Shown: positions 1 through 4,988 of the stretch, in pieces
Layout of the letters: the number at the start of each line of letters is the position of its first letter
Position numbering within the stretch: the first letter of the stretch is position 1
From: JBBDNC01 sp040877875
GTDB lineage: Bacteria > Bacteroidota > Rhodothermia > Balneolales > Balneolaceae
Assembly: GCA_040877875.1 (NCBI GenBank)
Contig: JBBDNC010000070.1
Coordinates: 1 to 5,113 of the forward strand
Reading direction: 5' to 3'
DNA length: 5,113 bases
The notes under the pieces: model-generated
The model's input: the letters and a program-made list of their open reading frames with translations, nothing else
Database searches by the model: none
Told to the model about the DNA's origin: nothing
Program-made: the position numbers and the translations under genes

Positions 1-53
1 TGTTAGGCCCGCCGCCAGCGTTCGTCCTGAGCCAGGATCAAACTCTCCATTGT
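1..53 (-). rRNA. 16S ribosomal RNA, 5' end only
   Basis: The reverse complement reads GAGAGTTTGATCCTGGCTCAG followed by GACGAACGCTGGCGGCGGGC and CTAACA, the near-universal 5' end of bacterial 16S rRNA including the 27F primer site. Aligning GAGTTTGATC with E. coli 16S (G at nucleotide 11) puts mature nucleotide 1 at about position 53. Only the first ~53 nucleotides are present; the rest lies off the left edge and the gene is transcribed leftward. The GACGAACGCTGGCGGCGGGC wording differs from the GATGAACGCTAGCGGCAGGC usual in classical Bacteroidetes and suggests a neighbouring lineage such as Balneolota. The exact mature end is set by homology only. Confidence 0.97.
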
Positions 54-150
54 AATCTTACTTCTTTATACACTTCGAATCTGACCCCATCCTGAATTAA
101 CGGATTCCGGCTCACACAACGATCTGCTTATCATTCATATTTCATCCAGT

Positions 151-163
151 ATGTGAAAGAACA
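151..163 (-). promoter_or_regulatory. boxA antitermination element of the rRNA leader
   Basis: Read on the minus strand this is TGTTCTTTCACAT, close to the E. coli rrn boxA (TGCTCTTTAACA) and to the GTTCTTTGACA found in Bacteroidota rRNA leaders. It lies about 100 nucleotides upstream of the 16S start in the transcribed leader. In known rrn operons, boxA in the RNA binds NusB-NusE (S10) and loads an antitermination complex that prevents Rho-dependent termination. The match and position support the call; the function is by homology. Confidence 0.75.
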
Positions 164-164
164 G

Positions 165-273
165 TTTTCGCTGAAAAGGAAAACAGTCTGCAATTTTTGC
201 AAAACTGCTATAATTATCCTCCCCTGACAACTTAAAAAAATCTTATAGTCAAGGCTATTTCATTCAGCGAAAA
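165..273 (-). repeat. 11-bp inverted repeat framing the early rRNA leader
   Basis: TTTTCGCTGAA at 165-175 is the exact reverse complement of TTCAGCGAAAA at 263-273, with 87 nucleotides between. In the leftward transcript the 5' arm would begin within a few nucleotides of the predicted transcription start (~274). The 3' arm ends one nucleotide before boxA. The predicted RNA therefore starts in a long-range stem whose base abuts boxA, a layout reminiscent of the boxB hairpin preceding boxA in E. coli rrn leaders. The repeat is seen directly; RNA folding is inferred. Confidence 0.6.
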
Positions 274-279
274 GGATTA

Positions 280-332
280 CCAAGATAGGGTATTCATCCT
301 ATTCAAGTCAATCTTTTTTCATTATTTTTTCC
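280..332 (-). promoter_or_regulatory. rRNA operon promoter with UP-like element
   Basis: On the minus strand TTGACT (306-311) is followed after 18 nucleotides by TATCTTGG (280-287). The second element matches the Bacteroidota -7 consensus TAnnTTTG in 7 of 8 positions, and the first matches a -35/-33 element well. Directly upstream, 312-332 reads as A- and T-rich tracts (GGAAAAAATAATGAAAAAAGA), as expected of an UP element bound by the RNA polymerase alpha subunit. The predicted start near 273-275 gives a leader of about 220 nucleotides. Other rrn promoters could exist further upstream; I saw none as good. Confidence 0.65.
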
Positions 333-484
333 TTATCTCTTCCCCGGTCGACAAGGCAATTCCAAACAAGAAGTTACCATCGATTAGAATAGGTGAATGT
401 ACTGCAATCTTTTCTGAACTTGCTGCCTGTCTCCACTCAACAGAGATTCAAGACGGAATGGGTGAAAAATTCGATTTAAAAATG

Positions 485-510
485 TAACGATTGCCCTCGT
501 TTATACGTTA
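485..510. promoter_or_regulatory. Candidate operator dyad before the TetR-type gene
   Basis: TAACG (485-489) and CGTTA (506-510) form a 5-bp-arm dyad with a 16-base spacer, 34 bases before the regulator ATG. The flanks read TGTAACG on the left and ATACGTTAAA (503-512) on the right. The same two sequences flank the palindrome in front of sod (4961-4985), with a spacer one base shorter. TetR-family repressors commonly autoregulate through such dyads near their own promoter, so this is the likely autoregulatory site. The arms are short, so the dyad alone is weak; the resemblance to the sod site is what raises it. Confidence 0.45.
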
Positions 511-544
511 AATGGAGTAAGAGTCTAATAAAAAAGAATTGACC

Positions 545-1231
545 ATGAATAAAAAGACAAAGCAAAAAGTCCGCATTGCCGAAAAAGCAGCCGAACTTTA
601 TCCCGAAGAGCCATCTTTTACTTTCAAAACATTAGCTGATGAGCTCAAGATGGATGTTTCAGATCTTTATCGGATTTTCCCCAACCGACGTATGTTGTTT
701 CACTTTTTTTATGTAGCTCAACTGTACAAATACCGGGAAAACCTCAAAGAGATTGAAGATTATGAATCCTATACACTCTCCGAAAAACTGAGTAATCTCG
801 CCCTGACCTTCACCGACTCGATGCTCGAACACAGAGAGTTTGTCGAACAGACATTCGGTATGTTTGTCTGCAGGCAAATCACCCGAAACGAGTTCGGACG
901 GGAAATGGAAAAACAAATCCGGTCATTTATGGTCAGTGATTCACGGATATCCTCTTCCGCCTCGGTTTTTGTAAACTCCTGGATTTTCAAAACGATCCGT
1001 ATACAATATGAATGGCTGATTCTCTACTGGCTGAAAGATGAGAGTGAGGGTTTTGAAAATACCCTTGCACTGACGGATAAATGGACTACATTTTTAGAAG
1101 AAGTTCTTTATTCACACGTTCTTGACAAAGGTTTTGATCTTGCGAAATTTTTCTTTCAGCAAAGCAAAATCAATCAGTGGTTTGTCCCCGAACAGGAGTG
1201 GAATCAACAAGCAAATCAATCAGGGTCATGA
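545..1231 (+). CDS. TetR/AcrR-family transcriptional regulator
   Basis: This encodes a predicted cytoplasmic DNA-binding regulator of 228 residues from the ATG at 545. An in-frame TTG at 539 would add two residues; ATG is preferred, and a stop at 518-520 rules out a longer start. Residues ~5-55 fit the TetR N-terminal three-helix domain: a first helix (VRIAEKAAELYPEE), then the helix-turn-helix TLADELKMDVSDLYRIFPNR with the family LYxxFPxR pattern. Residues ~75-228 are helical and aromatic-rich, typical of the ligand-binding and dimerisation half, which diverges too much to name a ligand. The length is normal for the family. No good Shine-Dalgarno is visible; the upstream region is A-rich. 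The stop overlaps the start of the ABC1 kinase gene (ATGA), so the two are translationally coupled. A dyad at 485-510 suggests autoregulation, and its near-copy before sod suggests a second target. Function beyond DNA binding is inferred. Confidence 0.88.
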   Translation: MNKKTKQKVRIAEKAAELYPEEPSFTFKTLADELKMDVSDLYRIFPNRRMLFHFFYVAQLYKYRENLKEIEDYESYTLSEKLSNLALTFTDSMLEHREFVEQTFGMFVCRQITRNEFGREMEKQIRSFMVSDSRISSSASVFVNSWIFKTIRIQYEWLILYWLKDESEGFENTLALTDKWTTFLEEVLYSHVLDKGFDLAKFFFQQSKINQWFVPEQEWNQQANQSGS

Positions 1232-2556
1232 GTGATTTCCCAGCCTCAAAATTCGAACGCGGAAAGATCTTTGCCAAAACCGGGTTTCAAATCGGATCGA
1301 ACTATGCAAAACACTACCTGAGCTATCCCTTCAACCGCAGATCAGAAGAGGATACATCTTCCCTGCATACGAAAACAGCTCAACAGGTTTTCGACGAATT
1401 CTCAAAACTGCGTGGAACAGCCTTGAAAATCGCCCAATCCCTGAGCATGGACCAGGGATTTTTGCCCGGTGAATTTGCTGACGTTATGACCCAGGCTCAA
1501 TATCGGGTTCCACCGATTAACCGTGCTCTGGTTCGTTCGATTATTAAACGTGAACTTGGCAAGTATCCTGAACAGATCTTTAAACAGTTCGAGTCGAATG
1601 CTTTGGCAGCCGCTTCGATAGGACAGGTACATCGTGCAACCCTCAACGACGGACGTAAAGTTGCTGTCAAAATTCAGTACCCAGGAGTCCGTGACACAAT
1701 CGAGTCGGACCTTGCAATGGCACGTTCTCTCTTCAAACGCTTCGTAAAGAAAGGAAGTGATATCAATTCCTATTTTGACGAAATTAAAGATACCCTACTG
1801 GAAGAAACCGACTATATACTGGAAGGACAACACATTCAATCCTTTCATTCGCGTTTTTCCGCAGGGGAAATCCGTACCCCCGAATGGATCGAGGAGTTTT
1901 CTACCCGGAAGGTCCTGACAATGACGTTCCTGGAGGGCAGCCATATTGAGGATTTTTTAAAAAATAACCCGGATTCATCGGCCATCAACCATTTCGGGCA
2001 GTTGCTGTGGGATTTTTTCCACCGGCAAGTGGAAGAAAATGCCGAAATTCATGCGGATACCCATCCCGGCAATTTTCTATTCACTCCCGACGGCAAACTG
2101 GGCGTTGTGGATTTCGGGTGCGTAAAAAAATTTCCTGAAGATTTCTTTATGGATTATCTCCGGTTATTGCCGGCCCACCTCGAACGAGATGAAGAAAAGA
2201 TTATCCGGCTCTACCAGGATCTTGATGTGTTGAAATCCCATCCGCGTGAGTCGGAAAAAGAGAAGAAGTATTTTGAGTTCTGCCGAAACTATGGCTATAC
2301 CTTTGCTATGCCTTACGAATCAGAGACCTTCGATTTTGGAAACGAGGATTACCAAAAACTGTTACGGGCCTACACCCGGGAAGCCCCTGTATCCAATGAG
2401 CCCAGGGGCAGCAAACATTTCATATACAGTACCCGTGTACACCTGGGACTCTATCACCTGTTAATGAAACTTGGTGCTCAAATTCAAACCGGAAAGTCCA
2501 CAAAGATTATTGAGAAGCTGCTCACCAACACCTCAAAAGAAGTTTATAACTCCTGA
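1228..2556 (+). CDS. ABC1/UbiB/AarF-family atypical kinase
   Basis: This is a 442-residue protein of the ABC1 (ADCK/COQ8/UbiB) family of protein-kinase-like enzymes, linked to quinone or prenyl-lipid metabolism and having ATPase activity in studied members. Visible motifs: KLRGTALKIAQSLSMD (60-75), the KxGQ region but with Ala for Gly (KIAQ, 67-70); the alanine-rich loop AAASIGQVH (127-135); VAVKIQYPGV with the ATP-binding lysine K148; HADTHPGN (275-282) with catalytic-loop D277 and N282; and VDFG (294-297) with metal-binding D295. The set is complete, so it is probably active. I see no clear C-terminal membrane helices of the E. coli UbiB kind, making it closer to the soluble COQ8-like branch. 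The start is ATG 1228, overlapping the regulator stop in ATGA; an upstream in-frame ATG at 1177 would intrude 50 bases into the regulator gene. The substrate is unknown. A Bacteroidota-like organism would use menaquinone, so a menaquinone or membrane-lipid role is the natural guess. Confidence 0.93.
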   Translation: MSDFPASKFERGKIFAKTGFQIGSNYAKHYLSYPFNRRSEEDTSSLHTKTAQQVFDEFSKLRGTALKIAQSLSMDQGFLPGEFADVMTQAQYRVPPINRALVRSIIKRELGKYPEQIFKQFESNALAAASIGQVHRATLNDGRKVAVKIQYPGVRDTIESDLAMARSLFKRFVKKGSDINSYFDEIKDTLLEETDYILEGQHIQSFHSRFSAGEIRTPEWIEEFSTRKVLTMTFLEGSHIEDFLKNNPDSSAINHFGQLLWDFFHRQVEENAEIHADTHPGNFLFTPDGKLGVVDFGCVKKFPEDFFMDYLRLLPAHLERDEEKIIRLYQDLDVLKSHPRESEKEKKYFEFCRNYGYTFAMPYESETFDFGNEDYQKLLRAYTREAPVSNEPRGSKHFIYSTRVHLGLYHLLMKLGAQIQTGKSTKIIEKLLTNTSKEVYNS

Positions 2557-2682
2557 AGAATAGAATTCTTTCAAAAAAAATCTCAGAGTGGTTCCCAAGT
2601 TTGCCATGGAGAGACTGAGTGAACCTTACAGAAAAGTGAGCAAACGCCCTGTATCTTTCTCCTTCCCTGATTCCGGGAAGTA

Positions 2683-3138
2683 TTACTCCGCTTTTGCTTC
2701 TTCCTGATTTTTAAAAGCATCAAAGACCATCAACAAGTCCTGAGAAACTTCCTCACTTGTACGCCCCTCAATACGGTGACGGGGAATCATAGCCTTGATT
2801 TCTCCATCAACAAAATAAGCGAACGCAGGAGAGGACGGTGGATATTCACTGAAATAGCTGCGAGCTTTTTCAGTAGCTTCCTTGTCTTGCCCGGCAAAAA
2901 CCGTAACGAGATGATCCGGTTTTTGCTCTGTTTTTTCCAACGCTTCTTTTAAGCCCGGGCGAGCATTCCCGGCTGCACATCCACAGACTGAATTGATGAC
3001 CATCAGCATACTCCCCTGATTGTAATGGTCCATCGCATGGTCTACTTCCTCCGGGGTCTTCAACTCTTCCACACCAATATCCGTTAACTCTTTTCTCATC
3101 CAGGAGGTATCCGGGCCTACTCCAAATCCAAATTGCAT
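2683..3138 (-). CDS. BrxA/BrxB-family bacilliredoxin (YphP/YqiW-like)
   Basis: This 151-residue cytosolic thiol protein has a thioredoxin-like fold by family. It carries the family signature NSVCGCAAGNARP (49-61), with the CxC pair C52 and C54. The other conserved blocks are VTVFAGQDKEAT (78-89), YPPSSPAFAYF (99-109) and PRHRIEGR (119-126). In Bacillus, BrxA and BrxB remove bacillithiol from protein mixed disulfides after oxidative stress; many Bacteroidota also make bacillithiol, so the same role is likely. Starting at the ATG at 3136-3138 leaves 13 residues before MRKELTDIG, which aligns with the conserved MRxELT of Bacillus homologues, and the total is close to the usual ~145. The tail EEAKAE is a charged extension. 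The gene converges with the kinase (126 bases between) and diverges from the lipoprotein gene. I cannot decide between the A and B paralogues, so no symbol is given. Confidence 0.95.
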   Translation of the reverse strand: MQFGFGVGPDTSWMRKELTDIGVEELKTPEEVDHAMDHYNQGSMLMVINSVCGCAAGNARPGLKEALEKTEQKPDHLVTVFAGQDKEATEKARSYFSEYPPSSPAFAYFVDGEIKAMIPRHRIEGRTSEEVSQDLLMVFDAFKNQEEAKAE

Positions 3139-3371
3139 AATTCTCTATTTATTGTTAAAAATTTCCACGCCTAAATATACGGATTTATTTCGAATCTCGA
3201 ATATATCGATCCAGACATTCAACCGATTAACTATTCAACCGGGTTTTTTATTATCTATTCTCACACAAAAAACATAAAATTTTGACGATTAAAGTATGAT
3301 TTCAAAATTTCATCCGTTGGCAAAAAGTCGTTAGCTTGTCATTGCAGCACCCTTTATCATAACTATCTATT
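3139..3371. promoter_or_regulatory. Divergent promoter region, bacilliredoxin and lipoprotein genes
   Basis: This 233-base AT-rich spacer must contain both outward promoters. For the bacilliredoxin, minus-strand TATATTTA (3172-3179) resembles TAnnTTTG and has TTCG 18 bases upstream, a weak candidate. For the lipoprotein, TAGCTTG at 3332-3338 has the same TAnnTTG shape as the rRNA -7 element, but its upstream partner is poor. A TTCGA-ATC-TCGAA dyad lies at 3189-3201, and a direct repeat at 3217-3241 is listed separately. No Shine-Dalgarno is evident before either start. Confidence 0.4.
3217..3241. repeat. 9-bp direct repeat ATTCAACCG, 16-bp period
   Basis: ATTCAACCG occurs at 3217-3225 and again at 3233-3241. 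The 16-bp offset is about one and a half helical turns. The pair lies mid-way in the divergent intergenic region, where an activator or repressor acting on both genes could bind. The repeat is seen directly; a regulatory role is speculation. Confidence 0.35.
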
Positions 3372-4199
3372 ATGAATGAAAAACATTTTATAAAATCTGC
3401 GATACTATTTTGTGTCAGCAGTCTCCTCTTCTCCTGTTCCAGCACGGAAACCCTTACGACCTTTCACACGGATCAAGCCCCCGCCGTCAATGGGCAATTA
3501 GCAGGCTGGCCTACCGGGGAAGCTGCCATTCATCAAAGTGAAACGTTCGATTATTATGCCATGAGGGATTCGGACTATCTGTATATCTATGTTGATTTCT
3601 TAAACCCTTTTTATAATGAGGCTGTTAACAGTTCTGGTTTTATTCTTTACCTGAGTAAAAATGAGAAGAATAAAAAACGAAGGGGGCTGGGCTTCCCCTC
3701 TGGAACCTTTAACCTGCTCCGAGAAAATCCTGCAACTTTCAAAGAGATGACCACGGATAATAAATGGTTTCAAAAACCACAGAATCAGGAAACCCTGGAA
3801 GAATTGAGAAAGAATAACTTTAATCAAATTCTGATTGTGGAACGATATGAGGATAGCAATAACCCTCAGTATGGGTTTGTTACAAAATCCCAGCTCGAGG
3901 CCCAGGGAGTAGAACTTGAAGTATCGACGGACCGTCGATATTACGGACTTGAATATAAAATTCCCCTCAACCAATCGGCCCCGTTTGAACTTGAGCCGGA
4001 CGAAACCTACTGGATCGGTTTTGCCATCGAGCCTCCTGAATTTCGATATCCGGAACCCCAAACCGATATGACAAGAAGTAACCGATACGGTAACCGGGGG
4101 TATGGCAATCGCCGGCCTCAAAGACGAGGGAATCAAAATCTAATGATACGCCGACAAATGGGGCAAACGGAAGATTGGTTCAAAATCAGAATCGACTGA
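3372..4199 (+). CDS. Putative lipoprotein with CBM9/DOMON-like N-terminal region
   Basis: I do not recognise a named family for this 275-residue protein. Residues 1-22 are a lipoprotein signal: a short charged start (MNEKHFIK), a hydrophobic core (AILFCVSSLLF) and the lipobox LFSC with lipidated C22. The mature protein is about 254 residues, probably anchored in the outer envelope. Residues ~36-76 (PAVNGQLAGWP, then YYAMRDSDYLYIYVDF) look like the opening strands of CBM9/DOMON-type beta-sandwich modules, where an 'xxDGxLxxW' segment precedes a 'DxxYLYxxV' strand. Residues 190-222 (YYGLEYKIPL, YWIGFAIEPP) read like the closing strands. A basic, low-complexity segment rich in R, G, N and Y (~235-253, RYGNRGYGNRR) near the C-terminus is odd. 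It has no catalytic motif I can name; ligand binding or a structural role is possible. It begins at ATG 3372 without a visible Shine-Dalgarno, is monocistronic, and ends before a shared terminator. Confidence 0.8.
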   Translation: MNEKHFIKSAILFCVSSLLFSCSSTETLTTFHTDQAPAVNGQLAGWPTGEAAIHQSETFDYYAMRDSDYLYIYVDFLNPFYNEAVNSSGFILYLSKNEKNKKRRGLGFPSGTFNLLRENPATFKEMTTDNKWFQKPQNQETLEELRKNNFNQILIVERYEDSNNPQYGFVTKSQLEAQGVELEVSTDRRYYGLEYKIPLNQSAPFELEPDETYWIGFAIEPPEFRYPEPQTDMTRSNRYGNRGYGNRRPQRRGNQNLMIRRQMGQTEDWFKIRID

Positions 4200-4230
4200 G
4201 AAGCCTGACCGTATATTTCATGTAAAAGAA

Positions 4231-4264
4231 AAAGGCACCCGCCGAACATTCGACAGGTGCCTTT
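4231..4264. terminator. Bidirectional intrinsic terminator between lipoprotein and sod
   Basis: AAAGGCACC (4231-4239) and GGTGCCTTT (4256-4264) form a perfect 9-bp stem around a 16-base loop that can add a few inner pairs. For the leftward sod transcript the stem is followed by TTTTTCTTTT, a strong U-tract. Rightward from the lipoprotein gene the tail is TTTCATTCT, a weaker U-tract. It starts 31 bases after the lipoprotein stop and lies 44 bases beyond the sod stop, so it most likely serves both convergent genes. Confidence 0.88.
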
Positions 4265-4308
4265 CATTCTCCGTTTTCAATTGCTATTGCAATACCGGAA
4301 CATAAAAA

Positions 4309-4917
4309 TTAAGTAGCATCTTCATAATTCTTGGCTACCTGATCCCAGTTTACAATATTCCAGAACGCCTTCAGATAGTCCGGCCGGCGATTCTGGTAGT
4401 TCAGATAATATGCATGTTCCCAAACATCCACTCCCAGAATTGGAGTTAACCCGTTCATATAAGGACTGTCCTGGTTTGGAGTAGATATAATTTTCAGATT
4501 ATTATTTTTATCCACACACAACCATCCCCAGCCTGAACCGAATTGACCGGCGGCTGTGCTGCTGAACTTTTCCTTGAACTGATCAAAATCACCAAATGTT
4601 TCCTTGATATCATTTGCTAATTTGCCAGAAGGTTTGCCGCCCCCATTGGGTGAGAGCACCGTCCAGAATAGTTTGTGATTCGCATAGCCTCCGCCATTGT
4701 TAATGACTGCCTGCCGAATATCTTCAGGTACTTCATTAATACGCTGTAAGACTTCTTCGATGGGCAGATCGGCAAAGGAATGCCCTTCCAAGGCAGTATT
4801 CACCTTGTTCGTATATCCCTGGTGATGCTTGGTATGATGAATCTTCATGGTCCGTTCATCTATATGTGGTTCCAAAGCATCGTATGCATAGGGTAAATCA
4901 GGAAGTTCGTAAGCCAT
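4309..4917 (-). CDS. sodA: Superoxide dismutase, Mn/Fe family (Mn-type)
   Basis: This enzyme dismutates superoxide to hydrogen peroxide and oxygen; with no signal peptide it should be cytosolic. It has 202 residues, a normal length. The four metal ligands are H27 (in MKIHHTKHHQGY), H81 (in YANHKLFW), D164 and H168 (in DVWEHAYY). The gateway tyrosine is Y35. Metal-type markers favour manganese or cambialistic use: Gly at 77 (GGGYAN) and Gln at 149 (STPNQDSPYMNG), whereas iron enzymes carry the Gln in the N-terminal half. Small departures are G34 where Thr is common (HHQTY) and Y78 where His is common (GGHANH). It starts at the ATG at 4915-4917 beginning MAYELPDLPYAYDALEPH, which matches the family N-terminus; there is no Shine-Dalgarno. 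A strong palindrome overlaps its likely promoter, and an intrinsic terminator follows. Family assignment is certain; metal preference is inferred. Confidence 0.97.
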   Translation of the reverse strand: MAYELPDLPYAYDALEPHIDERTMKIHHTKHHQGYTNKVNTALEGHSFADLPIEEVLQRINEVPEDIRQAVINNGGGYANHKLFWTVLSPNGGGKPSGKLANDIKETFGDFDQFKEKFSSTAAGQFGSGWGWLCVDKNNNLKIISTPNQDSPYMNGLTPILGVDVWEHAYYLNYQNRRPDYLKAFWNIVNWDQVAKNYEDAT

Positions 4918-4945
4918 TGGTTTTTTATCTTTAGTTTTAAATTAT

Positions 4946-4978
4946 CAATTATAAATACTGTAACGTATTCGGAACCAA
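4946..4978 (-). promoter_or_regulatory. Candidate sod promoter
   Basis: On the minus strand TATAATTG (4946-4953) fits both a -10 TATAAT and the Bacteroidota TAnnTTTG with one mismatch. Upstream, TTGGTT (4973-4978) can serve as the -35/-33 element with a 19-base gap to the TATAAT reading. The start would lie near 4940, giving a ~23-base leader. The palindrome at 4961-4985 covers the spacer and the upstream element, so a bound repressor would block polymerase. Confidence 0.45.
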
Positions 4979-4985
4979 TACGTTA
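4961..4985. promoter_or_regulatory. Perfect palindrome (operator candidate) upstream of sod
   Basis: TAACGTATT (4961-4969) and AATACGTTA (4977-4985) are exact reverse complements with a 7-base spacer, 25 bp in all, 44 bases upstream of the sod ATG. Size and symmetry suit a dimeric helix-turn-helix repressor such as a TetR-family protein. Flanked, it reads TGTAACG at 4959 and ATACGTTAAA at 4978-4987, both also present at the dyad before the TetR-type gene (483-512). It overlaps the likely sod promoter and has no T-tract, so a terminator role is unlikely. Confidence 0.7.
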
Positions 4986-4988
4986 AAA

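Larger units (their letters stand above)
54..538. other. rRNA leader and divergent spacer, no protein gene
   Basis: This 485-base stretch separates the leftward 16S gene from the rightward TetR-type gene. Positions 54 to about 274 should be transcribed as the 16S leader, and positions 280-332 hold its promoter. Positions 333-480 contain nothing I can identify: no ORF with a plausible start, no tRNA and no strong repeat. Positions 485-510 carry a dyad in front of the regulator gene. The two transcription units diverge, so this spacer must hold both promoters. I could assign only the rRNA promoter; no convincing -33/-7 pair is visible for the regulator gene. Confidence 0.8.

Noticed and set aside
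659..990. Two overlapping minus-strand open frames opposite the TetR-type gene
   Set aside because: They overlap each other and a well-supported coding region, have no recognisable domain, and look like shadows.
1177..1227. Upstream in-frame ATG as start of the ABC1 kinase
   Set aside because: It would overlap the regulator gene by over 50 bases and add 17 residues without family resemblance; the ATGA overlap at 1228 is a standard coupled start.
1402..1632. Minus-strand open frame opposite the conserved KIAQ region of the kinase
   Set aside because: It is antisense to the most conserved part of the kinase gene and has no motif of its own.
2246..2464. Plus-strand open frame in another phase within the kinase gene
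   Set aside because: It is contained in the kinase coding sequence, with no start signal and no homology that I recognise.
2556..2570. AAGAAT-N3-ATTCTT inverted repeat at the kinase stop
   Set aside because: The A/U-only 6-bp stem is followed by an A-run rather than T-run on the plus strand, too weak for a terminator.
2582..2625. Interleaved inverted repeats CTCAG/CTGAG and GGTTC/GAACC after the kinase gene
   Set aside because: Two 5-bp pairs in pseudoknot-like order are easily expected by chance; no supporting context.
2662..2680. Hairpin CTTCCC-N7-GGGAAG just after the bacilliredoxin stop
   Set aside because: The 6-bp stem is real, but neither strand has a T-tract after it (GAGAAAGAT leftward, TATTACTCC rightward), so I do not call it an intrinsic terminator. 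No better terminator is visible between the convergent genes.
3237..3245. AACCGGGTT palindrome followed by T-run
   Set aside because: A one-base centre cannot form a hairpin loop, and the position is upstream of genes rather than downstream.
3600..4136. Long open frame on the minus strand opposite the lipoprotein gene (178 codons)
   Set aside because: It lies wholly antisense to a gene with a clear lipobox start and terminator; its translation is rich in F, I, R and S with no family motif. It is a shadow frame.
4280..4293. ATTGC-TATT-GCAAT hairpin between sod and the terminator
   Set aside because: The stem is only 5 bp, has no T-tract, and the strong terminator nearby already explains the region.
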